The notes below the pieces were generated by a model. That model saw only the letters and a list, made by a program, of their open reading frames with translations. It did no database searches and had not been told where the DNA came from. Below are positions 48,840-59,959 of a stretch of DNA of 64,000 bases, piece by piece. Both the position numbers and the translations under genes were made by a program. Every line of letters begins with the position of its first letter. Within the stretch, counting starts at the first letter, position 1. The DNA comes from Taenia hydatigena. Its lineage: Eukaryota; Platyhelminthes; Cestoda; Cyclophyllidea; Taeniidae. Location of the stretch: NCBI GenBank assembly GCA_036345935.2, contig JADWOT020001693.1, positions 80,345 through 144,344 of the forward strand, given 5' to 3'.

Positions 48840-50240
48840 TTTCATGAAACAAATTGAGTGATAAAAGTCCAATATACTGAATAAATGCCTTTGTGTAGGC
48901 GTAAGCTGGAAAGCTGTCCTCTTTTTGGCCGATATACCCCTAGAAACCAGAAGAAAACCAGTCCACTACCAATTGGTTTGCATCCTAGTCATTTAACGTA
49001 TCCAGACTACGACTGTCTAGAGTTCCAAGGCCAGACAACATTCTACTTGCGCAAATTGAAAGGGTCGAGGGTGAGAAAGTGAGTGCATGAGGTCGTGTGA
49101 TGTCTTGCAACAATATGCTATGGTTTCGTGTGATAGATGTCCACGCCTGTTTTCGAAAAGAGGGTGCTCTCTTGAACACCTTCGTAATGTTGCAGGAAGA
49201 TCTTTTGTGAAATCCAATGGCCCTCTAAAAAGGAAATTATAGCCGAATATCATGATAACTTCACACCTCGATTGTAGAAACTTAGGAGTTAATTGACTTG
49301 ACAGAGGCTAAAATGAATGTGTGAGGTTGTTTGCTGGCTTTTACAACAATCGACGTGCAGTTGGAAAGCAAGAAGCTATTGTCATCGTGAGGATGACTTA
49401 GTTGGCTATGTTGCAATGCTTAAAGCTTACATCGTAAGTACGTTGACAGCTCAACGGTGTGTTCTACTAGTTGTGGGATAGATGCCACAGATGACTCACC
49501 AGCTTAGTGGGATGGCGATTTGGGCTATTCTACTCTCTCCCCTTCCAGCGGCTGGACGAATGTTAGAGGTCAAAGTGTTATGGAGAGGTACAGTGTAACT
49601 TGCGTTGACGGAACGAGCTAGTCAATAAATCGGGAGGATAATCACAAAGGGTTGCCTTAAAATATGTTAAAACAGGGCAAACAGGGAGGACACGAATGAC
49701 CAAATGACAGTTTAAAGGTATCTACGGGCTGCAATACCACTCTGATATAAAGCCGACTTATATGGATATGGAACTCTACCTGCTCATGCTTTAATTCAGT
49801 TAATTTTAGGATATTTTTATTACACACAAAGCAGACCGCAGAGAGCTTTTACTAAAATCGAACGGACGCAACTCTTACAATTTGCCTGAGAGGTTTGTCC
49901 GTAAAAACTATGTTGCCATTATCTTACTATGGCGAAGAGTGGAAATGAACTGTGTTAAGTGAGTTTAATGCGGTGGAGGAGGGTAAGGAGATAGCAACAT
50001 GGATGATTCCTTGCAGTCATTAATGTAGCAATGCATTTCGATCGCCACGAAGATGCTTGCGAGTTTGCATTGACTTTGCTTATCTTCATGGAAATCAAGG
50101 CAGGCCTGGCAGGACAGGCGCATTCATCTAGCTTCCCCAAACATAACATAAGTTGGAAGTTATTCGTTTGTTAGGCAGTGACTATGCGTGGGTTTAGCAT
50201 CACACTACTTTCTTACCTGCCCATCATGCGTACCACCGAA
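48840..50240 (+). repeat. duplicated segments matching 4880-6300
   Basis: Landmarks in common are GTTTGCATCCTAGTCATTTA / GTTTACATCCAACTTATTGA, GAACACCTTCG.A.TGTTGCA, TTAGTGGGATGG(C/T)GAT.TGGGCTATTCTACTC and ATTCCTTGCAGTCAT. Related but clearly diverged. 48980-49260 recurs inverted at 55380-55680. Short open frames here do not agree between copies. Confidence 0.6.
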
Positions 50241-50379
50241 ATAACTTTCCTCTGCAGATGCTCCATTGCAAATCATTCCTTTATTTTCGCCGATTCTACT
50301 GACTCCTATATTTTGGATCCCGTTTGCGGAACAAACCTCTAAGTTGTACCAGTAGACCCTCTCTCCTCAGCTGCTCTGC

Positions 50380-50880
50380 ACTTTGGAATTGCACTCCTTA
50401 TCCTTGGTCTTGAAGAAGGTCTCTGGGTGCTACACTTGCCATAACACTTCAATAAAGCACGAACAGCTTTGGCTTTACCTGTCATCACGAAGAAGTCACT
50501 TCAAACTATACAGTCGGGCGTGAGTTTCCCACTTAGGAACCCGGCATTTTGTAAGAGGTATTTTTAATTAAGAAGACCAGCAAGCCGCCCCTGTTATTCG
50601 TTTTTTGATAGCCGATTTCCAACAAACTCTTGCAGTTGCTTACACAGGCACTTGCAAGCTGGCCTCCGATAGCAATGATAAAGCGGTTGCCACCCCATCG
50701 TTGCATCTATTCGACCCCTCCAACCCTAATTAAGTAGGATTCGAATCAGAGGATTTAAACAACCAAACATTCCGTCACATGAAGCCAATCACTGAGTGCA
50801 TCTTAACCAGAGCGGAAACATCTCTCGCCTTGCGATCTGCCATAAATTTTACCATTGTAACATAGCCAGACTTATGTTTT
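50380..50880 (+). pseudogene. conserved open frame of unknown family, copy 2, with stops
   Basis: Visible in the matching frame are LEEGLWVLHLP then TAA, KARTALALPV, and later TLAVAYTGTCKLASDSNDKAVATPSLHLFDPSNPN followed by TAA, then EDLNNQTFRHMKPIT and LTRAETSLA. The TP.LHLFD..NP and NNQTF.H.KPIT blocks match copy 3 residue by residue. At least two in-frame stops are present. Confidence 0.45.
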
Positions 50881-51049
50881 CATGAAATAGGAGATTTAAA
50901 AGTCCGTTATATTCGAATAGATGCTCTTGAAGAGGTGTAAGTGCTTTTGATGGCCAACTTACCTCTAGATATCAGATGAGAACTTGTGCGCATCCGTTTA
51001 TTTTGCACCTAAGACATTTAGCTTATCCTGATTGCGATTGGCTAGAGTA

Positions 51050-51850
51050 AGGGTCAGACGTGTGCCGGCCATCGGTTGTGTCCTTCCCTTCTCGCTAGTC
51101 CGTTGACCTGAGGCAGTATATGCTTCACCTAAGGGATGGCGACCCTTTAGAATGGGCTTCCATATGTCTATTCAATGTGGCCCTAATCAACTCTACGGAA
51201 GCGGCCGTACAATGCTGGATGACCGTTACTGATTGAGGTCACTTCTGTTCTCTAGTTGCAACTCAGTGTGACCGCAGATCCTATATCCTAATAGCGTCCA
51301 CCTCGTAAGCGATTGATGTTGACACCAGAGTTAAAAGGTTGTAGTTTACTGTATAACGGTCTGGTCAACTCAAATGCAAGGTATTTTATGCTCAATCTTC
51401 TACAGCTGAGTGATGGGTCAGTTGAGAGAGGGAGCGGTTATTAAGGACATGTAAAACATGTTCCATACTCCGTGTCCAGCTTCGTTCCACCCTCCTGAAA
51501 GGATAAACAAAAAATAAAAAAGGACTGTTGCGTTTGTTGTCCCATCAGAACTTCATTGCTCTTCGCGGTCTTTCCCACTCTGTCTCTTTCAGCTTCGTCT
51601 GCTGGGACCCATTCAATTGGCGAAAATTTGTAGATGTCTTAGGTAAGAGTGAGGTCAATCGAAGTAGCATCGAGCTGCGTGTTGGCAATGAGATTCGTGT
51701 CAAGATTTTAGAAAGGTAATTTGGCACATTTAAGGTGTTGATTGTACGGTACTGACCAAGCCTTAAAAGCGACACGAAATATGGACCTGACTCTGCTAGA
51801 CATTACCGCTGTCCGTTTGGATAGGTTAAGCGCTGTCATCGCTTATGCAT
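51050..51850 (-). repeat. inverted duplicate of 46920-47700
   Basis: Read on the minus strand, this follows the order seen downstream of copy d. The segment at 51400-51750 contains the frame GKSEVNRSSIELRVGNEIRV, comparable with GKSGANQSNIELRVDNEICV on the minus strand at 3383-3631, and each has a GGTAAGAGTG just before it. 51050-51310 matches the part of 47500-47700 upstream of ITVIK and ends abruptly at about 51050. There a plus-oriented segment (50880-51045) related to 48840-49010 begins. Confidence 0.55.
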
Positions 51851-51962
51851 GTGATTAATCAAACCGCGTGGAATTTTGCCTCTATAACAATTTGCTTTAA
51901 CAACTGCAAATTTTACGCCTAGCCTTCCACGAGAATATCCTTAAAATGCATCAACTTATTCA

Positions 51963-51968
51963 TTTATT
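51963..51968 (-). terminator. putative poly(A) signal, homeobox copy e
   Basis: AATAAA on the minus strand, about 100 bp beyond the copy e stop codon, in sequence related to the copy d 3' region (TTCCAACTGTT, GTCCT). Confidence 0.4.
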
Positions 51969-52066
51969 CTTGGACAATTAGGGCACACAAAGTGGCTGCC
52001 ATTTTAAACATACTACGAGGACCGCAAAACAGTTGGAACAGCAAAACTCCGAAATCGGTGCCGAGA

Positions 52067-53173
52067 TCAGTCTGCAGAAGCTTTATAGAGAAAGCCAATA
52101 ACTCGCTTTATCATTTCTGCTAATTTTATGATATCTTCGTCTTCATCGTCCCGCCTTCGATCTGTTTCAGCACCTAATTGTGTTGCAGGCGTCTCGCTGC
52201 CAGAAGTTCTCCCGCCATCCCTCTTTTTCTTGTAGCACTAATTCTGGAACCGCATCTTAACCTAACAGAAAAGTTAAAAGTGTGACGAGCTTAGACGATT
52301 CAATAGCAGCCACCTATTAGACAATTTCAACTAACACCTTAATGCTTGACCAACCTGAGTCTCCGTCAAGTTTATGCTACGCGCCAGCTCTTTGCGTCCT
52401 TGCATAATGATGTGGTTTTGCTTGTCAAAGCATTTTATCATCTTACCAATTTGGCAGGAAGTGAAGAAGACTCTGCGTCTGCCCTGTCTCTGTGCCTCAG
52501 AAACTGTCTTGCGTACCTGAGGCTGCTCTACGGTTGGCGGAGCAAAGAAGCTTCCTGAATCAGGCATTGATGCCGTGGCAACAGTTTGCTGAATAAGAGA
52601 GTAATTTGGAAATGGGGAGACGCATGCCGGGAGATGTTGACACGCGCATGGTGGTAGCAACGGTGGTTGTGCCTGCGATTGTAGCAGCTGTTGACTTGAG
52701 TTTGTCAAGATTTCAAATAAAAGTGGGTTCGGTGCTGAGAAGTTCGGTATCGCAGTGATAGTTTGAGGATGGCCTGAGAATCTAGCTCGCTTTGGAGGTA
52801 AGGACATGTCGATGCAGGATGTCTGTTGCAGTACAGACTTTAAAAAGCTAGCGATTCGAGTACTGTGTGGTGGAAGTAGCCTAGTATATTTTAATTGTTT
52901 TTGAGCCGAAAGATTCAGTAGGGTTCGTTTGTTCACATAATTGTTTTGCAGTGAATGAATAACTGAGAGATTGGGTCTTAAAAATACAAGAGATTTAGCC
53001 AGAGCGGACACCAAATCTTTTACTTTTTGTGACGTAGAAGGTGTTTCTTGTTCCATTTGCTGCTGTACGTTTGCTAACAAAGCTGTAGTTTGTCTCTCCC
53101 TCGGATACAATTGGGCGTTCCGCATTAGATGCACCTGTAAAACAGACTGGAACAAGAACCCGTGCGTCTGCAT
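52067..53173 (-). pseudogene. NK-2-like homeobox copy e, near-complete, premature stop in homeodomain helix 3
   Basis: Exon from ATG 53173 to 52355: 819 nt, 273 codons, fully open. It starts MQTHGFLFQSVLQVHLMRN, then QQQMEQETPSTSQKVKDLV, SVLQQTSCIDMSLPPKRAR, a Gln/Pro-rich stretch (residues about 155-225), then homeodomain residues 1-44 (GRRRVFFTSCQIGKMIKCF to INLTETQ). The intron is 52262-52354 (93 nt, GT..AG), at homeodomain position 44/45. The last exon (52261-52067, 195 nt) reads VKMRFQN and then TAG in place of residue 52, with Arg in place of Trp48. After the stop the frame continues CYKKKRDGG (Tyr54) to IKRVIGFLYKASAD and a normal stop. A truncated DNA-binding domain is expected to be non-functional. 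RRVLF near the start of the homeodomain and Tyr54 place the family near the NK-2 class; nuclear transcription factor ancestry is inferred. Confidence 0.8.
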
Positions 53174-53797
53174 TTAGCCAGATGTTATCTCCACAATTAT
53201 TTGGGTCAAGGGCTTATTCATATCGAACGTGCTATTTTGGGCATGCGATTGGGTTCTGTTTGACTCCAACCCTGCTGGTTCGACGGGGTGTGAATACGTG
53301 GTAGTTAGGACGGCTTCACGAAGATCAAGAATAGTCATGCCACTGATGAGAAAAATTGTACCAAAGTTCCATAATACTAATCCTGACCGATATGCAAATT
53401 AGGAAAGGAAGTGAGTGTGAGAGAATGATGCAGATCTTCTTCTACAGCAAGTGTGTCAGATATGTCACTGCGGCTGCAAAAAAGGAGAGCTGCATAGGAC
53501 AACAAGTAAGTCCAGCTCCAAATCATGATGACCGAGCGACCGAACTGGTGACAAAGTTCAAAAGCTTGGGACACAAATGCAAGGGAACAAGATGGTAGAT
53601 AAAAGGCAGTAAAAGGTTGATGTATAAAGGTATGCAAATAGGGTGGTGCATACGGAGTGATAAAGTACTTTGATGGACAGATGTTATAGTTGATCGGGAT
53701 CGAGGAGGTCCAAAGTGTTTTTCACTGCAAATTTGGAAATGATGACATTGTGAACACACACAGTTCTGCGCTATTTCTATGATTGAATTACACGCCG

Positions 53798-53821
53798 TAT
53801 TTATAGGCTACAAGAGCCAAT
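53798..53821 (-). promoter_or_regulatory. CCAAT + TATA core promoter of homeobox copy e
   Basis: On the minus strand, ATTGG (53817-53821) and TATAAATA (53798-53805) are separated by 11 bp. They lie 625 bp upstream of the start codon. The 5' region between them (53180-53790) is related to those of copies a, b and c. Confidence 0.6.
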
Positions 53822-54028
53822 AAAATTTTTATTTGGATCAGACAAATAAGAATCGCGAGTCTTAATCGTGTCAAACCAGCTGCTCGCAACGACTTCATGT
53901 CATGCTCAATTGCTGGACACGAGTCTGACTCATCAGGGGAGACAACTAATCGTCTTACGACTTAAATTAATGTCAGCAAAGTAGCATCTACGACCTAAGC
54001 TTGAAGAGTCGTCTATAGGTCTGAGTGA

Positions 54029-54290
54029 TCATCTATCACGAAATTCGAGGCCTGGGCAATGATGATGATGATAATGGTGTTCACAGCCAGTTATCAAACC
54101 ATTCATTCCGAGGCTTCTCCACACTCCAACGTTCAAAATCAGCTCTGTCTGCGGGTTCGTCATCCTGTAGCATGCAAAATCGAATACCTCCGAGTTCATG
54201 GCAAGGCGGTCAGTGTCGTGTGAATCACAGCAACAAATACAACACCTCCGGCTCAGTGGAAAAATAGTACACAGAATAAACAATATTGCA
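54029..54290 (-). pseudogene. mini-gene exon 2 remnant upstream of homeobox copy e
   Basis: On the minus strand, an acceptor-like GCATGCTACAG is followed by the exon 2 frame MTNPQTELILNVGV to CEHHYHHHHCPGLEFRDR and a stop, matching 45114-45240 in phase. Similarity ends at about 54290, inside the intron, so exon 1 (MQ.H..FVGTSS) is missing. The extra CAT codons keep the frame. Confidence 0.45.
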
Positions 54291-54299
54291 TTGTAGACC

Positions 54300-55130
54300 G
54301 ATACAAATGCGACACCAGCAACTCTGTCACTATAAGATGCTAAAGAACGACATTGACGTAGCGGTTTCTACCCTAATTCTTTAATCCCATTTTTAGACTG
54401 GCGAGAGCCATATGACCACCTCTGTTTAAATCGTTGTTTTTCAACACCGGGATCGTTCGCGCTAAAACATGTAAAGAAGCATCACACAAGTTTAGCTAGT
54501 CTACAGTATGAAAGCCACTTTCAAAGAATCAGGTGCTTCTAGGTGTCGCTGCGATTTGAACATCGAGTATTCTAGTCAATCGGTTGCAGGCTTTCGTGTG
54601 CTTGACTATACAAGCCTCATTAATCAGTGAGATGAAGGTGAATTGACCTCGACAGATCATGTGTTCTCTTCACCATGGTTGCAAAATTGTAACTGGAGTG
54701 TTACAGACGTGTATCCAAGGTCGAGTTGGAGAGAAACACATTTTAGAAAAACTATTCCAAGAGCAAAAACCATCATTTTGCATCAAAACTTGTCCGTAGT
54801 CTGCTTTGTGAACGGTTTGTAAGAAGATCTGAAATTCAACAAAATAAAATTGTCCGTAGATGGATCCTCACATCCGCATAGGTTAGCTTGATGTCGAAGT
54901 AGGTGCGGCAGCCCAAAGGCAACACTTAACACTTATTTTTCCATTCATATCCTGCCTGTCGACCCTCTCAGACTGATTTCAAAGGCGAGTGATTGTGAGA
55001 ATTACCCCGATCCTTTGATTAGTCCATTCCACTGATTTGGGTGGCATCGTGCTTCTCCCTACCACCTTGACCCCTGAGGTCAGGGCGTTGGAAGAAGAAA
55101 GGTTGGTAGCACAGCCCACACTGTCATCCT
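54300..55130. other. no supportable gene
   Basis: No open frame with support and no clear match to the other blocks was noticed. It replaces the mini-gene exon 1 region at the copy e locus. Confidence 0.4.
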
Positions 55131-55780
55131 ACTTAGTTGGTGGGACAGCTGCGGTATCCTCCCACAGCTAGTAGTAGATCGCAAAGTCGAACTGCCGACG
55201 TGCTTAACTTATGAGGCTCAAGCGTTTGAAACAGAACTAAATTAGACGTCCTCATAGTGGCAATAGCTAGTTGCTTTATAACTAAACGTTGTTTGTGATA
55301 CATGTCAACAAACAACCTACCGCATTCACCTTTGCCTCTGTCACTTCAGTTAACCCCTGAGTTTTAAAATCGAGGTGGAAAGTGGACCCCATATTCTGTA
55401 ATGGTTTACTTTTTTGCAGATCGTTTGATTGCGCATTGGATCGTCCTACAACATTCCAAAGGTGCCACAGAGCGCACCTTCTCTTCAAAAACATGCGCAA
55501 CTAGCCAATCACTCGAAAGCATGTTGTACTGTTGCAAGAGATCTCTCGATCTCACTATCACTGTCATATCCTCAACCTCTTCTTAAGCCGCATGTAGGCG
55601 GTTGTCTGGGCTTGACTCTAGACAATCTTGGGAAGGATAGGTTAAATGACTCGGATGTGAGCGAAATGGAAGTGGACTAGAATCAGTTGATATTCAGAAG
55701 TGAAGTGAGTCTATTTAGCCTCTGCATCCGCAGAATTGTATATTTAATACTTTGTACTTTAATCACTCATTTTGTTTGAT
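55130..55780 (-). repeat. inverted duplicate of 48840-49470 and 4880-5500
   Basis: On the minus strand it carries the same landmarks as 48840-49470: GTGGACCCCAT/CACCTCGAT, the GTTGTAGGACGATCC / GTTGCAGGAAGATC stretch, and a C/T-rich GAGAGA tract. It lies next to copy 3 of the unknown open-frame family, as the matching segment does at 48840. Confidence 0.55.
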
Positions 55781-56106
55781 AAAAACATGCCTCTGACCAA
55801 GTCAAAGTGCCAAGCGAGAAATGACTCTACTCTGATTAAGATATACCCAGTAATTGGCTTGACATGACAGAATGTTTGATTGTTTGGCTCTTCTAATTCA
55901 TAGCTATTTTGATGAGGGTTGTTGGAGTCAAATAGATGCAATAGTGGGGTGGTAACCACTTTATAAGTGCTACCAGAGCCCAGGTTGCAAGTGTTTATGC
56001 AAACAACTGCAAGGGTTAGCTGTAAGGCTGATTGTTTGGATTCGGCTGCTACAAAACAGGGAACACAGGCATTTATTTTTCTCCTTAGGTAATATAACTG
56101 CTGCAT
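55759..56106 (-). CDS. conserved open frame of unknown family, copy 3 (115 residues)
   Basis: ATG at 56106: MQQLYYLRRKINACVPCFVA, then AESKQS, AVVCINTCNLGSGSTYKVVT, TPLLHLFDSNNPHQ, NNQTFCHVKPITGYIL and RVESFLAWHFDL. This is the longest uninterrupted version. The two plus-strand copies share the blocks RR.IN.CV.FF, TC.L.S.S, TP.LHLFD, and NNQTF.H.KPIT. Upstream in the same frame (56106-56250), LENSLQVLHLPQ and ARTASVL match copies 1 and 2, but two stops intervene, so the full ancestral frame was longer. I recognise no domain. Confidence 0.35.
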   Translation of the reverse strand: MQQLYYLRRKINACVPCFVAAESKQSALQLTLAVVCINTCNLGSGSTYKVVTTPLLHLFDSNNPHQNSYELEEPNNQTFCHVKPITGYILIRVESFLAWHFDLVRGMFLSNKMSD

Positions 56107-56279
56107 AATACCGGATCCCTAAGTGTGAAACCTAACTCATGCTCTTCTGCCTGCCTTGAAGCAACTTAAAACCGAAGCTGTTCGTGCTTCCTCGAAGTAT
56201 TGAGGTAAGTGCAGCACTTGGAGGCTATTTTCAAGATGAGGCACAAGAGGTACTTAAAATAACAATGCAAACTAACATC

Positions 56280-58390
56280 TATTTGGTTCAAGAGGTGATA
56301 ATGAAATCGAATTTCTAGAAGGGATTCGTAGAGATGTAGATGCAAATTTACCTACCGCACTTGTCAAAAATCGAACTTCACGAATTGTCGAAAATGTATT
56401 TCAGTGAAGTGTTTGCATTACTAAAAACAGAATTTTGGAAACTTTTTAACCTGCCTTCAACAATCAATGAAAAATCCGACATTTCAATAATTGAGATTTA
56501 ATCGCAAATTTTATTTGACTTTAGTATTATTAAAGACTCATCCTATTTGAGTCCATATGTTAAAAATGTACATATATTTGACGTGTTCGAGAGACAACTT
56601 GGTTAATTTATCAGCTTTACAGCCTAATTGTTGATGGGTACAGTTGCATGTGACCCACCCATCAACCAACATTAGTTTCGGCTTCAAGGTGAATTTCATC
56701 GAGAAAACAGAAAAAAGCAGTTTGCAGCCAGACAATAAGAAAAAAGTAGGGAGGTTTAAAAAGCAAATTAATCTTCATAATACAGAGCCACCTAGATCGA
56801 AATTTAGAAAAATCACCTAACCCGTCCCCCTCCTCTCTTTCATAAATTGACACGATTAAGACTCCCGGTAAGTTAAAGCAATTTTAGCTGCATTAAAATC
56901 ACACTTTTCTTATGCATTTAAAAGTGTTTTTATGCAAAATATAGACGCGCGGTAGGCCGGAACACAAGAGGAGGCAACATGATGATTCCACCAACAGCAG
57001 CTCAACAAGCGTGTAGAACAGAATGTGTGTGCCAAGCAGTAAACCATACAGCATCCCCTTTAGCATAGCAATTCTTTCCTTTAAATAAACAAAGCGTGTT
57101 TTTTGAGTCTAATAATGCTCTTACTTAATGTTTGACTGTATCTGTCTCTGAATGCATGCTGCTTTTCAATACCGTTCTAACACGGTCTATGCGTGTTGGC
57201 AGTTTATTCATGAACTGTTGCTGCAAAACAACCTACTATCCATAAAACTTGTCTCGTGAGAGAGCCGAAAAATTGAGGAACATTGGTTTAATTATTCATG
57301 GCTAGGCTCCATCCATGACTTCACTACGTACTTGGAGCAAATCTGCGTTACCTCCAAAGGCTTTCAGTTGCTATTGTTAATAAATTTAGCCTAAGGAGAC
57401 TATCGTAGAAGCGTGTAGCAGGTATGTGCGTGGTGGTAATGTCAAAATTTGTTATGTTGGTTCAGATTCGACTCATCAGCTACAAGGAGTCAAGAAGACG
57501 TTGAAGTAAGGGCCCTGCTGTGTAGTTTGACTGACTATTGCAAGCGGCCACACTGCTTGCGAAGTCCTTTAGGTGGGCGAGCATGAGGGTCGGCATTCAG
57601 CAATTTGATTGCCTGACACGTGGATTCTTCTTCTTTACTACCTTCATCCCCCACATTGCTCACTAGTAGTTGTCAGAAGAAGTGGTATCTGGCTTGACAA
57701 TGGTAAGGAGAAGAATATTCTCCTTCCTTCAGTGTTACTTCTATGAATTTGCTCACGACTCTTTAATCACGGCGTTTTCGTAACGTCTTCTTATGAAACA
57801 ACACCATCATCTTATTGATTGTGCAAAGGAGTGCTTTCAATATGAAAAAAATGAATGTGGGTAGATGCCTTTTTTCTCCTCTTCCTTCTCTTCAGTCTCT
57901 TCGACATCTTCCTCGTCTGTGTGTAACCCTCTTACCTTTGCCAATGTCCGATCAAATATCCACCTCGATGTAAAACTCCTACTGAGCATTGATTCAGTAG
58001 CATTACGCCTCCAAAACATTGCAGCAGAAAAGACAGTTGGCAGGTTGACATCGCATGGGATAATGGAGTTACGACAACAATCGCCTTCATTCTTCCTCTC
58101 ATGAACCTCTTTTGGTAACACACGAATGAAGGCTGTACACCACTAGTTATCACTGTTAGGGGTGCGTTTCTTGTAACACACACTGTTCGTAAGGTAAGGA
58201 CCTTCTTGTTGTGGAGGCTGTGCTGATGGTACTTTGAGTAGGCATGCTTGCATGCATACATTCCCATCCCATCCATCTTGATAGTAGGAGAGGACAAAAT
58301 AACTCACAGCAGGGAGCAGTGCTTCTTCAACGAGGTGTGAATGAGGGCTCACGTGCTGACGCAGTGTTGAAAAGGTAACACTACTGTGCA
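56280..58390. other. no supportable gene
   Basis: Frames are short. A minus-strand frame at 57837-58121 contains an acidic run (DEEDVEETEEKEEEKKG) that simply reflects a CTTCCTC-rich tract, and a plus-strand frame overlaps it. No duplicated partner was noticed for most of the stretch. Confidence 0.4.
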
Positions 58391-59050
58391 TTTCACAAAC
58401 CGCACACTACGCTACGCCTACAAGATTGTCTTTAAAGGCAATTTTACAAATTCCTCTACATGCAACTCATCCCGCTTCCACTCTTGGGCCCAATAAAGAT
58501 GTTCACAATACTTGCATCTTCCTCCCCACTCAAAAGCCTTCACTTCCACTTCCAAAGATCAGGCATTGTCTAGTGCGTCATCGTCGTAGTCGTTGGCCAC
58601 CAAGGAAACGATGCGGATACTAATTTCTGCTGCCTAGAAGCATACCTACCCATCCTTCCTCCCTTCTTTCTTTTCCTTCTCTTTTGGTGTAGTTTACAGT
58701 CACATGGTTTGGTAGCGATTTCCAATACCTCTCATTAGATGTGCCAACACTTAGAAACGCCGTACTCCGCGAGGGGCTAGGCCCAACCTCAGTCTTCTTT
58801 GCGTACTTAAATAACGCAGCAACCTAAGGTATACGTATGAACGCAGTTCAAGACAGACGAGGCTATAATCTCAGCTTCTCTCAACCTCAAATAATTTTCA
58901 AACTTCTACAAAAGGAACGACTTCGCGATGGCAATGGCACTCATAACCTAACCAAATAACTTACTGTGATACCTAACCAAATTTTGTAAATAAAATAATT
59001 AATTTGCATAACCAATACGCACAATGCCTGCAGACTTTTATGTTCATTAA
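58390..59050. repeat. duplicated block, partner at 24440-25110
   Basis: See the partner entry. The frame at 58426-58623 (SLKAILQIPLHATH to KIRHCLVRHRRSRWPPRKR) is uninterrupted here, while the 24 kb copy has it in two frames. It has no recognisable domain. Confidence 0.5.
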
Positions 59051-59959
59051 ATACATCTATTGCCTCTGTAAGATATTCTGCGCGTTTGAGAAGAACTAAA
59101 TCCAGTCCAAAAGGCTTCATAAGTTCGTTGCTTAGCTTCCCAACTGACGGCTAATCCAACCTGAGGGCTTTGTTATTGCGTCAATGCAAGTAATATGCAA
59201 GCAAGACAATAAATGGCAATGTTGTTTGAATGCTCTTAATTGGTCTAGGCAAGTACTAATTAAATTTATGGTTTTTACAGATTTTATATGCATTTGAATT
59301 TGCGCTTTGGATTGCATTTTTCCTAATCGCCTAAATCCCACCATTATGTGGTGAAGTAACTTATTTCTTTAGCACATCCGACACCGCATATTTATCACAC
59401 TTTACTAGTGTATCTCCATTTGTCACAGGTTATATTTTTACAACGTTAATTTTTCCATTTCTACTTTTCTTCCCTAAGGTCGTTGGCCGTCTGGCGGCAT
59501 TGAGGAGGCAATGCGAGTCGCTTGCCTGTGTACCAGGAATCGGATTGACAGGACATTGCAAGTTTCTGTTAAAAAGGCACGTAAAACTCTTAACAAAATC
59601 AAAGCTACACTAAATCACGAACAAATGCACGTTGTAATAAGCCTTATAAATCAACTTGGTTACAAAAATTACACCTGATAATAGTAAATACTTACCAACC
59701 AAAGTTTTGAGAAATGCTGGAATTGCCATTTTAATTACAATAGTATGGGTTTGGGACTCTTGCAATGTTGTTATAACGCATTTTACGCTTGCAAGATAAC
59801 TTATTTTGTCCGCATTTTTGCTTCCTAAATTCTCGCTCACGACGAGAAATTAGGCAAATCTAATTATTCTTGACGCGCTAAAACTGCACAATAATTATAA
59901 GTTTATTTGTTTTGTCGGACAGCACTGAACCGACTAGCTAGATTTGTGTGCGATGTACG

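Noticed and set aside
52331..52354. Read-through end of the copy e exon (GQALRC) as a natural C-terminus
   Set aside because: These codons lie inside the 93-nt intron conserved in copies b, c, d and e, whose downstream exon continues the homeodomain.
57837..58121. Acidic C-terminal frame on the minus strand
   Set aside because: The acidic run is the translation of a CTTCCTC-rich tract, and an opposite-strand frame overlaps it.
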